Positions 21,401 to 32,901 of a DNA stretch of 64,000 nucleotides are shown piece after piece. The notes below the pieces were generated by a model, which was not told the DNA's origin, ran no database searches, and worked only from the letters and a program-made list of their open reading frames with translations. The stretch is taken from positions 30,477,484 through 30,541,483 of the forward strand of contig NC_052516.1 of NCBI RefSeq assembly GCF_014356525.2, written 5' to 3'. A program made the position numbers and the translations under genes. Source of the stretch: Nilaparvata lugens. Taxonomy: Eukaryota; Arthropoda; Insecta; Hemiptera; Delphacidae. Position 1 is the stretch's first letter, and each line of letters starts with the position of its first letter.

Positions 21401-24400
21401 AGGATGGTTATAGGCCTATTTTCAATTCTTCAAGATTTCATTACGTCAAGTTTTCAGTTTTTCAAGTTTTTCACGGGCTACCTACTAGTAAGTGATAATA
21501 CTCTAGCATTTTGTTAACTGCAATTTTTAATAAAAAATCTTCCATCTGTCATAATGTGCATAACATTAATGTTTCCCATTTAAACAAAGCCGGCAGTTTA
21601 AAGTTCATGTCACTTTATCCTTGCTTGCATGAAGCTTCGATTGTTCCTGAAGTTTTACTCAGAAATAGCCTAGTCTCTGTTCTTGGTAAAAATAAAACCA
21701 GTTTTTGCCAAATAGAGTCGAAAACTGTGAATCAGAGGTGCTAACATGCTGCCAAGTCAATAACCTGTAACATGTTTTACTGTGAAAAACATGTTTCTAA
21801 ACTTTTAACGCGTACTAGTATGGAGGAAGTATTAGTAGTTTGTGGTCCGAGGTGAAGTTTTAGTTGCTACTTCATTGCATAACGTGGAACTTTCACCGCT
21901 AAAACCGTAGTCTAACAATCCTCTATCTCTGATATCACTCACATTTCTCAGTTGTGGTTTTGATTCTAAATTTTCAAGAATTTTCAAAGGAGACACAAAT
22001 AGTAAATTGAACAAAAAAAAACTAAAATATTAAAATATTTTTTCAGAGACGACTGAAATAAATACCCGATAGTCTCGGGTATTTATCTCATTATTGAGTG
22101 TTTTTTTTTCTTGCTGAAGGTGATGCCTACATGAGCTCTAGGCTTGTGCATGGGAAATGATTTCAAGTAGCTCTATCAATATACTTGAACAAGAAGTGAA
22201 TTACACGTATTATTATTATTTTATTCAATGTAGGTAACGCATGTACCGTACATAGATAGAATTTTACTAAAATAAATAGCTAAAACTATGCACATTCAAC
22301 AATCTCTGTGTTTTTGAAACTGAAGTGAACTTAACTCAATTATTTCTATATAAGTGTTGTGATTATTGATTTTTAAACTTTCTTCAGTTTCTAGAATGAA
22401 AACTCGAGAATTGATTATAATGGCAGATAGCAGCCTATTTGAAGTAAATCTTATACAGAAAGTTAATCTGTTTGCAATTCAAAATAAATTTTCAATATCA
22501 TCATGATAAGTTACGATGATTTCTTGTTTTTATGTACATCATAAAATATAAAAGCATCATAAATATCAATATACATAAACATCATGAACATAATAAAATA
22601 TAAATATTTTATATTATAAATATAAAATATAAATACAAAGTATTTTATTGTACACAATAAAAAAGAAGATTCTCTATTAAAATGCTGACCACTGTATAAA
22701 GGTCAACATATTTTTAGTGAATTTAAAATAAAGAAACTAGTACCTAATTGAACTTATCACCTATTCACTTAACAAAACCGAACATTAATAAATCTAATTA
22801 TACCATCATATTTAAATTGATTAATAATTAATGAACCAATTATTGGGTCAACAAAATCACAATATTGGAAAGTAAAAACAGGTATCACGATAAATCTATT
22901 AATATTTTTAATAAAAGTTATTAATCATATTCTATGATCATGATACACTTTATTGAACATAATAAAATATAAAAAAGTGTCGAAGAATGTTTTTTATTAA
23001 AATACTGATCAATGTATAAAGGTCAAATTATTTTCAATGAATTAACTTAGGTAAATAAATAAATATTCAGCATTGTAGACTTGGTTGAATAGATTATCTT
23101 AGATTATATACGAGTGACCCGGTAAAAATGTGATCACACATAAGATCATTTCACTTTTCTATCTCGGCTAGACTATAGCTACTTTCAACCGGTTTTAAGT
23201 TGTCTTCAAATAGACCAGCAACTGAGTTGCAAGTGGATTACAAGTGTTTGTAGTCCTTAATCTTGCTATGCCATTAGCTCACATTTCTTATTACATAACA
23301 CTTTCAACTGCCCTATACAAGAAAAGACTACAGTGAGATAGTAAATGTTATAAATCTTCTATAACAGATTACAGATAGATGTTATATCTGAGAAGTTAGA
23401 TATGATGTAGATGGTCTTTATTCGTTAGGACATTACTTGATAATGTCATCATGGCCGAGACATGTCGTAAGTAAACAATTTTAAAAATAGGATACTTGGA
23501 TTTTTATTATATTTATTTCCATTCAAGATGTAGATGTTATAAATCTACTATAACAAATAACAGAATTTACAAAACTATCAGAGTTCCCTATAAATCAACA
23601 CCAATGATTTCCATTCAGCCAATACTGACAGTTTAAAGTGAATCTTACTATAGGGAGTTTTAGATTTTAGACTATATAGTGAGGTCCACGTTATAATGGC
23701 AGTGGAGAAAGATAGGAGAACAACGTTGCCGATCCTCTGTCTAGTCAATGCCTTCTATAGACGGTAGCTGACACAGGTTTATTGATGTAATATTAACTGT
23801 TCATTCTCGTATAAAATAATCAATTATATTTTGTTGAGCAAGATATTATATTATTCAATAATTTCATAATTAAAATGAAATATTTTGTTAATCAATTATT
23901 AATTCTACATTGTTGAAAGACGATCTGGCAACAGAGTAAAGCGAGAAAGAGATAACGCTATCCGCATTGTTGAATGATATACAAGGATAGCAATACAATT
24001 GCTAATCAAACACTGCCATTATAACGTGGACCTCACTATAGTAGAGCGAGTCTTGTTTCAGCATGTCTCATAACTAACATCAATGATTCGTATTCAACCA
24101 AAGCTGACAATTTGAAGTGAAACTTACAAGACGCTTCTAGATTAGTCGAGAGGTCTGTACCATAATAGAGAGTTTCAGGACTATGAATTGAAGGACCTGA
24201 CTCTAGAGTCTGGAGACTCTAGAGTCCAAATCAATCTAGAGTTCTGTTATAAGAATCTAGAGCTCTGTTCTTTAGTCAAGTCTTCAATGATTAAAGGAGT
24301 TCAAAACCGATAAAACTTGAGGACTCTAGACAACTCCGGATTACACAAAACTCTTCTTTAGAAATCAAATTGATGGACTATTGAGATAAAGAGTGCTTAT

Positions 24401-27400
24401 TGCTTAAGTAGGCCTACCTTACATACTTTACAAAAAATGTCCGAATTGATTGATTGATGGCTCAAAAGTATGATCAATCAATCTTGTCTCATTAATCATT
24501 GAGTCTATTCAATTATTGCTGTCACTGTAATACCAAATGCCAACATGGTATTCATAAACTTGTTTTATCATCAGTCATAGATTTTGTAACACATATGAAT
24601 GATGCTATTTCGTCACATGAATGAAATTGTTTTTCATTGTATAAAGATGAAGTAGGCCCAATGTATCGATGTCCCATTTTCAACTATTGGTACAATACAA
24701 GAATAAAAATAAAATAAATAAAATGTTGGATATTTTATGTTTAGTAAAATTATAAGATGTTCGAGTCCTTAATAAAAAGACCAGAATAGGATAGTTTTTA
24801 TGATACATTTTCTTATAGAAGGCTATGTATGATAATTATATCATTCGATACACAGTAGGTGTTCTTATTATCTAAGTTAGTAGCTATTTTCTCAAGTTAT
24901 TGAATCATCAAAAATCTAAATTTGAAATTATTTTTTTCAATTGAACATGTAAAATTCAGAATAAACTTGGACCTAATTATCTTATTTCACTGAAATAACA
25001 ATATTGGTTCCCATTTGTATCTCAGTTTCATAGGCCTATTGATTTTCAAATGAGCGTTTTTTATTAAATAATTGTATTATTTTTTTGTACTTAAATGTGG
25101 AATTAAATCTTATATAACATTATTTACATTCATTACATTTCATATTTTTCATTCTAAAGTTTTCTTCTCTCAAATTAAACTGTAAAATATATAGAGAAAA
25201 GAAAAATATTCAATTCCGACTATGAATAAAATATAATAATGGAAACAGAGATTCGAATCGCAATTCCACAGTACTTATCAATGTATACCTGAAATACATG
25301 TTTTCTAGGTTCCTTAGTACCTATTACGTTTTCTTTGAAATTTTTCAAGATTCTTCTCTTAGTGAAGAATTTTTCAATGGATGACCTCAGTACCTACTGA
25401 AGAATTAAATGTTTTTAACAGATTCTTTGTACCAAATGCATACATTATACTTGACACGGCTTTGACATACAATCATTCAATACATAAACTCCAACAAGGA
25501 ATGCAGCTTCTAGAATATACGGTACCTAGATGCAACCAGGCAATTACAGCAGCCATATGGTCAATAGTGATTACAATTTCTGATAACAGTCTCGTTTTAT
25601 TGAAAGAGAGTTGAAGACCTTGCAAATTGGCTCATTCAAGTACCGTATTCTAGGACTTTACAATTCAAATTTATCTTGGAAAGCCTTACCCTTATTGGGC
25701 TATTCGAGATATCATAGTTTACTCTGCTATTAGAGATGATGTATAATGTTAAGACCATTATCATTATCAACTTCTAATAAGCTAAACTATAATAGGCCTA
25801 GAGAATGTATAACTAGGACTCTTCATCATGTCAACAGAACAACAGATAGGAATGGAATAAAAAAAATCAAGTGCCTTTTATATTTTATTAATTTATAATA
25901 ATTATTATATAAAATTAAATAAAAAAGGGTATTTGATGATTTTAATTTCATTTCAATAACCAGGCCTATTATAGCAGCCCTAAAGAGAAAAAGTGAATAC
26001 ATTAAAGTATCACCCAAAAAATAGTAGTTCACGTTCAGTTGACTCTGTTTTAGTGAATTCACAGTTCATCTGGCAATGTTAAAAACTTCAAAACTGATTT
26101 CTAATTTGTTGTAATAATGTCTTGTATGCATTGTCAAGCTATTCTATTTTATACTTTATTATGCTAACTTACAAATTATAATAATTCCGTTACTATTCTA
26201 ATAATATTGTACTACTATATCAATTTCACTACAAGATTTATGAACGATTAAGAGTGAAAAACAATGTTCCAATGAATGTCAGAACTAGAATAAAATTGGC
26301 ACTGTTGTCTGAGATGTAGAATTGTTCTACGATGGAGAAAAAATGTTGTCTATTATCATATTATACATAATATACAATATTAATGTGTTTTAATTCCACT
26401 GCAAGAATAAGACAGGAAATGGGAGCTAGAATATTATTGTTTTATGTAGGAGTGGGAATTTAAAATCTGAATCATTGATAAGAGTGCAAATAGAATAAAT
26501 GTGATATTAGCTTTAAGTAATAGATTAATATATATGAGTGAAAATTGGAAATAAAGGGCCCCATACACTAGGGAACTTGGATCGGCGAACTTGGTTCAGG
26601 GAACCAAGTTCGTGTAGGATTTGCCCCCACACACTGTAGTGGGGAGAGCGAACAACCGTTCGTTACTTCAGTGTCTTTCGGGGTCTAGAGATGAGTGTTT
26701 CAACGTTTTCAGCTGCTGTGGAGAGGAAATATATTGAATATATATAGATAGAATATACCGCCCAGGCGGACAAACCGAACAACGTTTTTAATCCAGATTG
26801 AATACCAAATTCGTCACGAATTTGGTTCGCGGTTCGCCAATTTTCCACATACACTTGGGAACTTGGTTCGCAAGAGCCAAGTTCGCCAATCCAAGTTCCC
26901 TAGTGTATGGGGCCCTTAAGAATTAATATCGGGGCACCGAGCTTCGCTCGTTATTTTTATTTATTGATAAACAGAACACAATTCTCTAAAATGATCGTGT
27001 TTATATTTCACAGCTGGCTTTACGTCATCTTATGAATTTCGGGGATGCAATATTTTGATTTTTCACATACTCACTCTTTTACTATCCACAGCTGTTTCAG
27101 CCAAGGATGAATTATCCTTTTAATGTCGTTCAGCGAGTTTTCTCAAGGATGAGACCTAGTGCAATCGAATCTTTATATCATAAACCTACTATGTTCCAAA
27201 TTTCGTGAAAATCGTTAGAGCCGTTTTCGAGATTCGTTAAACATAAATAACCAGATATATAAATACAGAAATTGCTCGCCTATAAATCCTATAATAGGAT
27301 TGGTGCATTGATGGATACAAAGATGGAAAACATGAGAATATAGGAATAGATAAAAATAGAGTGAGCTAGATGTGAAAATGTGTTGGGTGAAAAATTTGGA

Positions 27401-27637
27401 AATTAGAAAATTATTATAATGGATACAAATGTTCAAGCAGCTGAAAATAGAAGAAAAAATAAACATAGATTAAAATTTGAAGAATAAATTAATTAAAAAA
27501 CAAATTTACTCACGTGATTCAGTAAGAACATGAGGCTCAACAGCCACTTCGTTATTATTGTTAACAGTGGACGCATCTTGAACTGCCAAACAGATGAATA
27601 GCACCACTAAGGAGGTCCAAGAAGAAATCGACGCCAT
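15434..27637 (-). CDS. Takeout/JHBP-family secreted protein, gene 1 (complete, six exons)
   Basis: Exons: 27514-27637, 20170-20265, 19255-19402, 18399-18532, 16858-17010 and 15434-15591. All have GT/AG borders and compatible phases, giving 270 residues. The ATG at 27637 opens a hydrophobic signal peptide (MASISSWTSLVVLFICLAV). The mature start has the paired cysteines KPCRRKDPNVNKC (Cys49, Cys59) that define the JHBP/takeout family. Further family marks are GIPEVGIPRFEPLYI, the YDLKGNILLLPLVGIG strand, DNLFNGNKVLG and a C-terminal helix ending KFWLPEDS. Family knowledge: these extracellular proteins bind hydrophobic ligands such as juvenile hormone or other lipids in a long barrel, with roles in feeding, circadian output and male behaviour. 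The ligand here cannot be read from sequence. The paralogue is at 59328-62309. Confidence 0.93.
15983..16300 (+). pseudogene. LINE 3' end fragment with (AAG)n tail
   Basis: The frame reads MEGRLRWYGHVKRRPPENM, then a stop within the tail, then RDRPRLTWMALVLRDM, NHWRLRSRRADPK and a stop, followed by AAGAAGAAG at the 3' end. This is the LINE C-terminal tail. It sits inside the last intron of takeout gene 1, inserted into GAGTAGCCCTA repeat text. Confidence 0.72.
17634..17980 (+). repeat. Minisatellite, 38-bp unit, about 9 copies
   Basis: The unit contains TTGTATAGAATGAGATGG followed by ATATGAAAATAACTATGAAA. Copies differ by one or two bases (for example TTTTATAG, TTCATAG, TGATTTG). It lies in an intron between exons 4 and 5 of takeout gene 1. 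Units are head-to-tail with no unique spacers. Confidence 0.9.
20553..20865 (+). pseudogene. LINE 3' end fragment
   Basis: The reading RMRWFGHVQRREEDYVGRR continues to RGRGRPWMRW, then a stop, a frame change, ERKHWIGLCGEAD and a tail PFKWEKPKKK. It is related to the fragment at 15983-16300 but separately inserted, between exons 1 and 2 of takeout gene 1. Confidence 0.7.
20935..21080. repeat. Foldback inverted repeat
   Basis: The left arm CCAATTTAATTCTACTCTGCT faces AGTAGAGCAGAAATAAATTG on the right with few mismatches. It is probably a MITE remnant. Confidence 0.6.
21246..21488 (+). mobile_element. Helitron-like non-autonomous element
   Basis: The body AGGAAATTCACGAATGACGC matches the copies at 7447 and 33275. 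It ends CACGGGCTACCTACTAG before T. The 5' border (TC at 21246 or 21252) is uncertain. Confidence 0.55.
21489..23674. other. Takeout gene 1 intron 1, no gene recognised
   Basis: AT-rich sequence. Near 22062-22085 the text ATACCCGATAGTCTCGGGTAT forms a short perfect hairpin. Near 22500-22700 are low-complexity ATAAAATAT runs, partly re-occurring near 22960-23030 (AATAAAATATAAAA and CTGATCAATGTATAAAGGTC against CTGACCACTGTATAAAGGTC), so an old tandem duplication of about 330 bases apart is likely. Confidence 0.45.
23675..24041. mobile_element. TA-flanked MITE, family 1, copy 4 (cleanest)
   Basis: The left end TATAGTGAGGTCCACGTTAT and right end ATAACGTGGACCTCACTATA are perfect complements, extending into AATGGCAGTG. 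At 367 bp it is the shortest copy. It lies in reverse orientation to copy 1 (GGAGAAAGATAGG end on the left). Confidence 0.85.
24188..24225. repeat. Perfect short hairpin
   Basis: GGACTCTAGAGTCTCCAGAC-type self-complementary text: GACTCTAGAGTCTGGAGACT with CTAGAGTCC. Further CTAGAG copies follow to about 24270, suggesting a decayed MITE related to the text at 42425-42725. Confidence 0.5.
24270..26551. other. Takeout gene 1 intron 1, quiet portion
   Basis: AT-rich sequence with no exon recognised. One dispersed fragment at about 25925-25990 (GGGTATTTGATGATTTTAAT, then TAGCAGCCCTAAAG) matches text near 15735-15790 and is a small repeat family. Confidence 0.45.
26555..26916. mobile_element. PIF/Harbinger-like MITE with TAA target duplication
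   Basis: The 26-base ends AGGGCCCCATACACTAGGGA(ACTTGG) are exact complements of each other. TAA flanks both sides (26552-26554 and 26917-26919). It is 362 bp. Inside are repeated GAACTTGGTTC and TTCGCC motifs and no gene. The TAA duplication is the usual TWA of PIF/Harbinger (family knowledge; assignment inferred). Confidence 0.85.
26930..27300. repeat. Dispersed repeat of unassigned family
   Basis: It starts near GGGGCACCGAGCTTCGCTCG and ends near CAGAAATTGCTCGCC. Internal text such as TTTCGTGAAAATCGTTAGAG and CCGTTTTCGAGATTCGTTAA is of a kind repeated in hemipterans (from memory). It has no coding capacity. Confidence 0.45.
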
Positions 27638-29790
27638 TTTGTAATTTATATTTGATTTTAGATGGATTGTTAGTCTGAAATAAATTCAGAATGAAGATTT
27701 TCTGTCCACTACAGAGGAACTGTAGGAGGTTTCTTCAAGATGCTGTGTTGATTTTTTTCAGTTACATTGAGAAAAATTGTGTTCTGCTACTAAATACGGC
27801 ACCTAAAATGAGAAAAAATAAATTGATAAGTTACTTGTCAACAATTAATTTCTTCAAGACTCTGAGTTGATTTTTCCCAGTTACATTGTGAGCATTTGAG
27901 GTGTACTGCAGCTGAATACGGCACCTAGAATGAGCGAAAATTGATAATTACTTGTCAAATTATCTATCAATCATGATATTTTCATAATATTCTCATCAAT
28001 AATATACTATCTGAAACTGATAAAATATAACTCAAATTTTAACTTTTGGAGAACTTCATTTATTGAATTTATGTATTGTTCGTCAAATGAGTCTAGGCTG
28101 ATATGAATAAATAAATTATCATTTTGAATGATAAGACTTGGAATTGTTCAATATTGATTTGAAACTCATACCAGTACTTGAATCTATGATAATAATGATA
28201 ATGGTTTTGAAGCTGAGATTAATTTCTTGTAGTTTTTGAATCAATAATATTGATTTTTCCTGCACCACGAAAATATGAAGACGCTATCAGGATTAATGAA
28301 TTGCTTTTCAATTTATCAGAGAGTATCCTTTTCATAAATACTCAATAAGAGTTCATTCAATTTGAATTCAATTAATTATGATTGTTTTTAACTAGGTATA
28401 GAAATTTATTCAGAAGTTGAAACAAAAGTTCAATCTACAATAGATTCAATTCAATATAAATGCATTCAGTTATGACTTTTAATTTGTAGGCCTACGTACT
28501 TGGGAAAGAGGCGTCACTTCGAATGTTTTTTTTAATAGATGTATTACTTGATAGTGTGGATACCATATTAATTTATTTCGATTACCAAACTTTGACAGCT
28601 ATTTCAAACATAGAAATGTTGGAAGAAAATGGATGGTCTATTAGATTCACAAGTATTTTACACTAATGCAAATTAACAGTTATTAGTTATAAATTGATAC
28701 TAGATGTAATGCTAAATTAACCATATTTCTAAATTTGATCAATAGATGACAATGATTGTTCTGAAGAGAATTTTTCGGAAAAGAAAATTCGTGATTAGTG
28801 AATTTATAAAAACTGAAACTAGACTTGGAAAGTTCAAATATAATCGTTGATATTTATAAATGATTAAATCAGTTTAACTTGCAAGAACAACTTTTTTATT
28901 GAATAAAGTAACCTGAAGACCGTGACCGCAACTTGCAACTTGAACGATGCTCTCAAATAGCTTTAGAATAAGAATATTTTTGAAAATGATTGCAGATGTC
29001 TTGGAAAAAATACATTGAAAATTGAATTTGATAATACAATCCACAGTTAAAGTCACACAAGCTATTCCTATATTTGTGGGTGGGTAAGTGTAAACAAAGC
29101 ATTCTTATTATCCAAATCGTCAACAAACATTTGTAATTATAAATTTATTTTTTAGAATATAAATAGAAATACTGCAGCTACTAGGCCTATACCTAAATCT
29201 CTTTCAACTCCACTTTTTCTCTGCGTTGAATTTATTTTAATAAATATTTTTTATACATGAGGTAACTTGTTGGGTCTTCCAACATTGCAAACGCTTATTT
29301 TACGCTTTCAAAAATAGAATCTAAATAGAACAGTTTCTTCTTAGTTTTGAAGGCGATTCAAGAAGAATAGATGATAAACTTGAAATAAAATATTGTTTAT
29401 TAACATATCATTATTGAATGATAGTTGCACATTATTCAATAAATAAATGGCTAATATTCATCACAAAAAAAGTTGAATAATGTTTACGTCAGCACCGTAC
29501 CCTAAAAATAACCTTTAATTGAAATAATCAATCGAATGTTTAGAAAAAATCAAATGAATAATGTGAGTGATAGTTCACACCAAACTGGTTCAACTTAAAA
29601 TTTCGAAAAAAACTCATCCATTATCCATTAAAATGAAATTAATGTTTTTAATAAAAAATCTATATTTCTTTTTTATGGAAAATATTCGTTTTCCAATTCA
29701 TTACTTCAATGCATTTATCAATGATTATCTATGACATGATATTATTTATGATCAAAAGCTGAATAAATTAATATTAAATTACTATTTATT
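27638..29790. other. Upstream region of takeout gene 1 and spacer
   Basis: No gene was recognised. Near 27725-27810 and 27850-27930 a segment recurs (CAAGATGCTGTGTTGATTTT against CAAGACTCTGAGTTGATTTT, both followed by CAGTTACATTG and ACGGCACCTA), a tandem duplication of about 125 bases just upstream of the start codon. The takeout promoter should lie here. Confidence 0.45.
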
Positions 29791-30074
29791 TCAAAATACA
29801 AATACCTATACACTGATGAGATGAAGTATAATAATTCAATTAAAGATTTAGGATGAAACTCAAAGCAATAGGTTTTGGACGTTCATATTCACTACTGGAA
29901 AAAAGCCTTCAATGACATTCACTCAAAATTGTCAAAATACAAATACCTATACACTGATGAGATGAAGTATAATAATTCAATTAAAGATTTAGGATGAAAC
30001 TCAAAGCAATAGGTTTTGGACGTTCATATTCACTACTGGAAAAAAGCCTTCAATGACATTCACTCAAAATTGTC
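29791..30074 (+). repeat. Perfect tandem duplication, about 141-bp unit, two copies
   Basis: Both units start TCAAAATACAAATACCTATA and end CATTCACTCAAAATTG with no difference seen, so the duplication is recent or an assembly product. Confidence 0.9.
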
Positions 30075-30930
30075 AGCTTTCCTTATAAATAATATCAACG
30101 CTTCCCATTCAATCAATGCTGACAAGTTGAAGCGAACTTCACTGGTGATAAAGAACAGTAATAAGAAAAAAGCTGTTCGATTTGAATATTAGATGATAAA
30201 TTGATAAATAATTTTATAATGTAAGCGAAATGACAAAAAATTATAACAAAAAGTATTAAAGAATTGAAGTATACTACGTATTAAAAAGATAAAGAAGTAA
30301 TAACCAAGTACTTGAACTAAAGAACTATTGAAGAACTTGAATATTACCAGAACTTGCACAAAACACCGCACGCCTAACGAACCAACTTGTTCACACAATT
30401 TTCGAATCTGAATACTGGAAGTCTCCAGTATAACTGGCTGCAATCAAGACTCAACTAAAGTGGTATTCAGAAAACTTCTCTGGAGAGGAATTGTAAGAGA
30501 AGGAGAGAAGAAGACAGAGAAGGAGAAGATGAGGAGGAGGAGGAGGAGGATCAGTAGGAGGATGAGGTAGAGGAGGAGGAGAAGGAGGAGGAGAAGACAG
30601 AGAAGCAAAATGATACGTAATCACTTTTACTTTCCTTTCCTTCCGCGGAGGAAGCTGTACAACTCTTAATAAATTGTAGGACAAGAAGTTACGTGATAAG
30701 AGCGCACGCCACAAATAAGAGAAAATAAAGATTCTAGTGAGAATTCACTTTGAAATTTCAGCATTCCTCATATGAATAGCACCAATGCTTCCCATACAAC
30801 CATATGCTGCCAGTTTGAAGCTACTCTCAATATTGTAAGATTTTGAATCAGACTGTCAGCATAACTCAAAAATAACATAAATGTTTTCCATTCAACCAAT
30901 GGTGTCAGTTTCAAGTGAATCTATCTCACT
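30072..30930. repeat. Three partial family-2 palindromic MITEs and a GGA-rich tract
   Basis: Palindrome fragments lie at about 30072-30145, 30757-30832 and 30852-30930 (core CTTCCCATTCAATCAATGCT and variants, flanked by TGTCAGC and GTTTGAAG). At about 30500-30605 is a (GGA)n-like purine tract; the proline-rich frame opposite it is compositional. Confidence 0.6.
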
Positions 30931-32135
30931 AGGAAAAATTATGTGAATTGAGTTCAGAAGCTAGCAATTTATATGGGTTATTCATCCGTGTATTAAGCTT
31001 GTGACAAATTATTGTATTTCACAATAGCCTGGAATGATTTTTAATTCTTTATTAGCTTTTTAGCTGAATTTAGATAGGTCTATGTTGGTTGGTAGTATTT
31101 TCTTCAAGTTCAAAATACATAAACAGAAATGAAAAACAACACAATTATGATAATACAACAGCATAAAACAATTCAACTCAACTCTAAACACTTGATGCAC
31201 GATTTTACTGTATTATTTGAGCCAAGTATGTGTTGAAGGTTTGAAGTTGACTGACGAAAGCCATCGAAATTATCGTCGTCTGAAAAACGAACAACGACTC
31301 GAGGCTCTATACAGTCATCAGTAGGAACTCGCTACGCTCGTTCAATAAAATGTAACACACAATCAATCAACAGAACCCAAACCAACCGGAAAAACTCGAG
31401 TTGATTAATTTGACTAATAATTCCACAATTAATTGATTTGTAAGTCATGTTATATTGAATTCAGTGCATTGTCATGAGTTTATCTGTATTTTAGGTGGTT
31501 TTATGATCATGTTTATTTTTATTTATTAGGTTAGCACAAACAATACAATGATCGAAAAAGAAAAAACAGGATATTGTCTAAAACTTCTTCAATTTCGTAA
31601 TTTAGTTTCAAATTGTCCGAATATTATACATAGGTTATGTCCATTACAATATTTCTACACTAAATCATGTTGCGTGATGTAATATTGTTAATTTTTTGGA
31701 GTGGAATTGAATTTAGTGTATTGTACTGCAGGTGTTGAGGAGAAGGAGAAGGCTGGGGAGGATTATGGAAAGGAAGAGAAGCAAGAAGATAAACGAATAA
31801 ACAAAATGCTTTAGAGGAGAAGATGGAAGAAGAGAGAAGAAGATGAAGTGGGAGAGAGAAGTAGAGAAGTCTCCTCCTGATATATGATTTTACCAGTCAA
31901 AGTGGTTCACCAGTAAAGCTCAGTAATTTAATAACTAAGCAACAGAGAAAGTTACCCAGCAACCCAGCCAGCATTATCCAAAGCTGCTTCTCTAAAAAGT
32001 GTGTTAATAACATAATTTATAGTTGTTGAAAAATATATACTGTATTGTACATAAAGCACATATAGGTATATGGTATAAGTGATATATAGTTACAGCACTT
32101 CACACACAAACAAGAAATTGGATATGTGAAGAAAA
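30931..32135. other. Spacer between the SAM gene and takeout gene 1
   Basis: No gene was recognised. There is a small GCTACGCTCGTTCAATAA repeat fragment near 31331 and a GA-rich tract at about 31735-31870. Confidence 0.45.
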
Positions 32136-32255
32136 TTCATCCTCTTCAAAATGAATGGGCGTTCAATGGGATGAAACTATATTTTTATTTATTCATTCAT
32201 CCTCTTCAAAATGAATGGGCGTTCAATGGGATGAAACTATATTTTTATTTATTCA
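32136..32255 (+). repeat. Perfect tandem duplication, 60-bp unit, two copies
   Basis: TTCATCCTCTTCAAAATGAA starts both units, which are exactly 60 bases apart and show no difference. Confidence 0.92.
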
Positions 32256-32385
32256 TTCAAAAGCTTTTGAACCTCATTTACTAATTGAAGCCCTATTCTG
32301 AATTCCAAGTGAATAATTGAACATCATTGTACATTAATGGAAATCCAACACAAATAATAGATTAGTAATAATTATTTATTAATGA

Positions 32386-32625
32386 CTAGCAGGATACCCG
32401 TGCTCCGCAAGGGTCTATTTGAAAACTTGACAAACTGAAAACTTGAGGTAATAAAATCTTGAAGAATTGAAAGCAGGCCTATAACCATCCTCGGTTAATT
32501 AAGAATCAATATGCAAAATTTCAAGTTAATCAGTCCAGTAGTTCAGACATGATGATGCGTCAAACATAATTTTCCTATCACCTACATGTTTAAGCCAGTT
32601 ATTTCCTTTATTATTACAGTATAGA
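32386..32625 (-). mobile_element. Helitron-like non-autonomous element, complete
   Basis: On the minus strand it starts TCTATACTGTAATAATAAAG after A and ends GCACGGGTATCCTGCTAG before T (240 bp). The body matches the other copies. It is the clearest example for judging the termini. Confidence 0.62.
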
Positions 32626-32827
32626 TAACCATTGATAAATAATTCAAAATAGGAAATTCAAGAAGTATAATTCCATCATTATATTATCATCATTGATTAT
32701 TAATCATTCATTCCATTCTATCATTGACTTGATAGTTTCATCAATCTCTCCATAACTCCATTAATCATTAAACCATTGATTTGATAACTTCATCAATCAC
32801 CCCATCACATCGTTAATCATCAAATAA

Positions 32828-32901
32828 TTTATTTACAAACACCTTCTCAATAAAAATTCAGAGCCATATTCTTCCATAATTTTCAACAATTTCAATTTAT
32901 T
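32828..32901 (-). terminator. Poly(A) signals of the SAM-domain gene
   Basis: One AATAAA overlaps the stop codon (32896-32901) and a second lies at 32828-32833, about 70 bases further on; the second is the more plausible signal. Confidence 0.4.

Noticed and set aside
30451..30714. Proline-rich 87-codon frame
   Set aside because: Complement of the GGA-rich tract.
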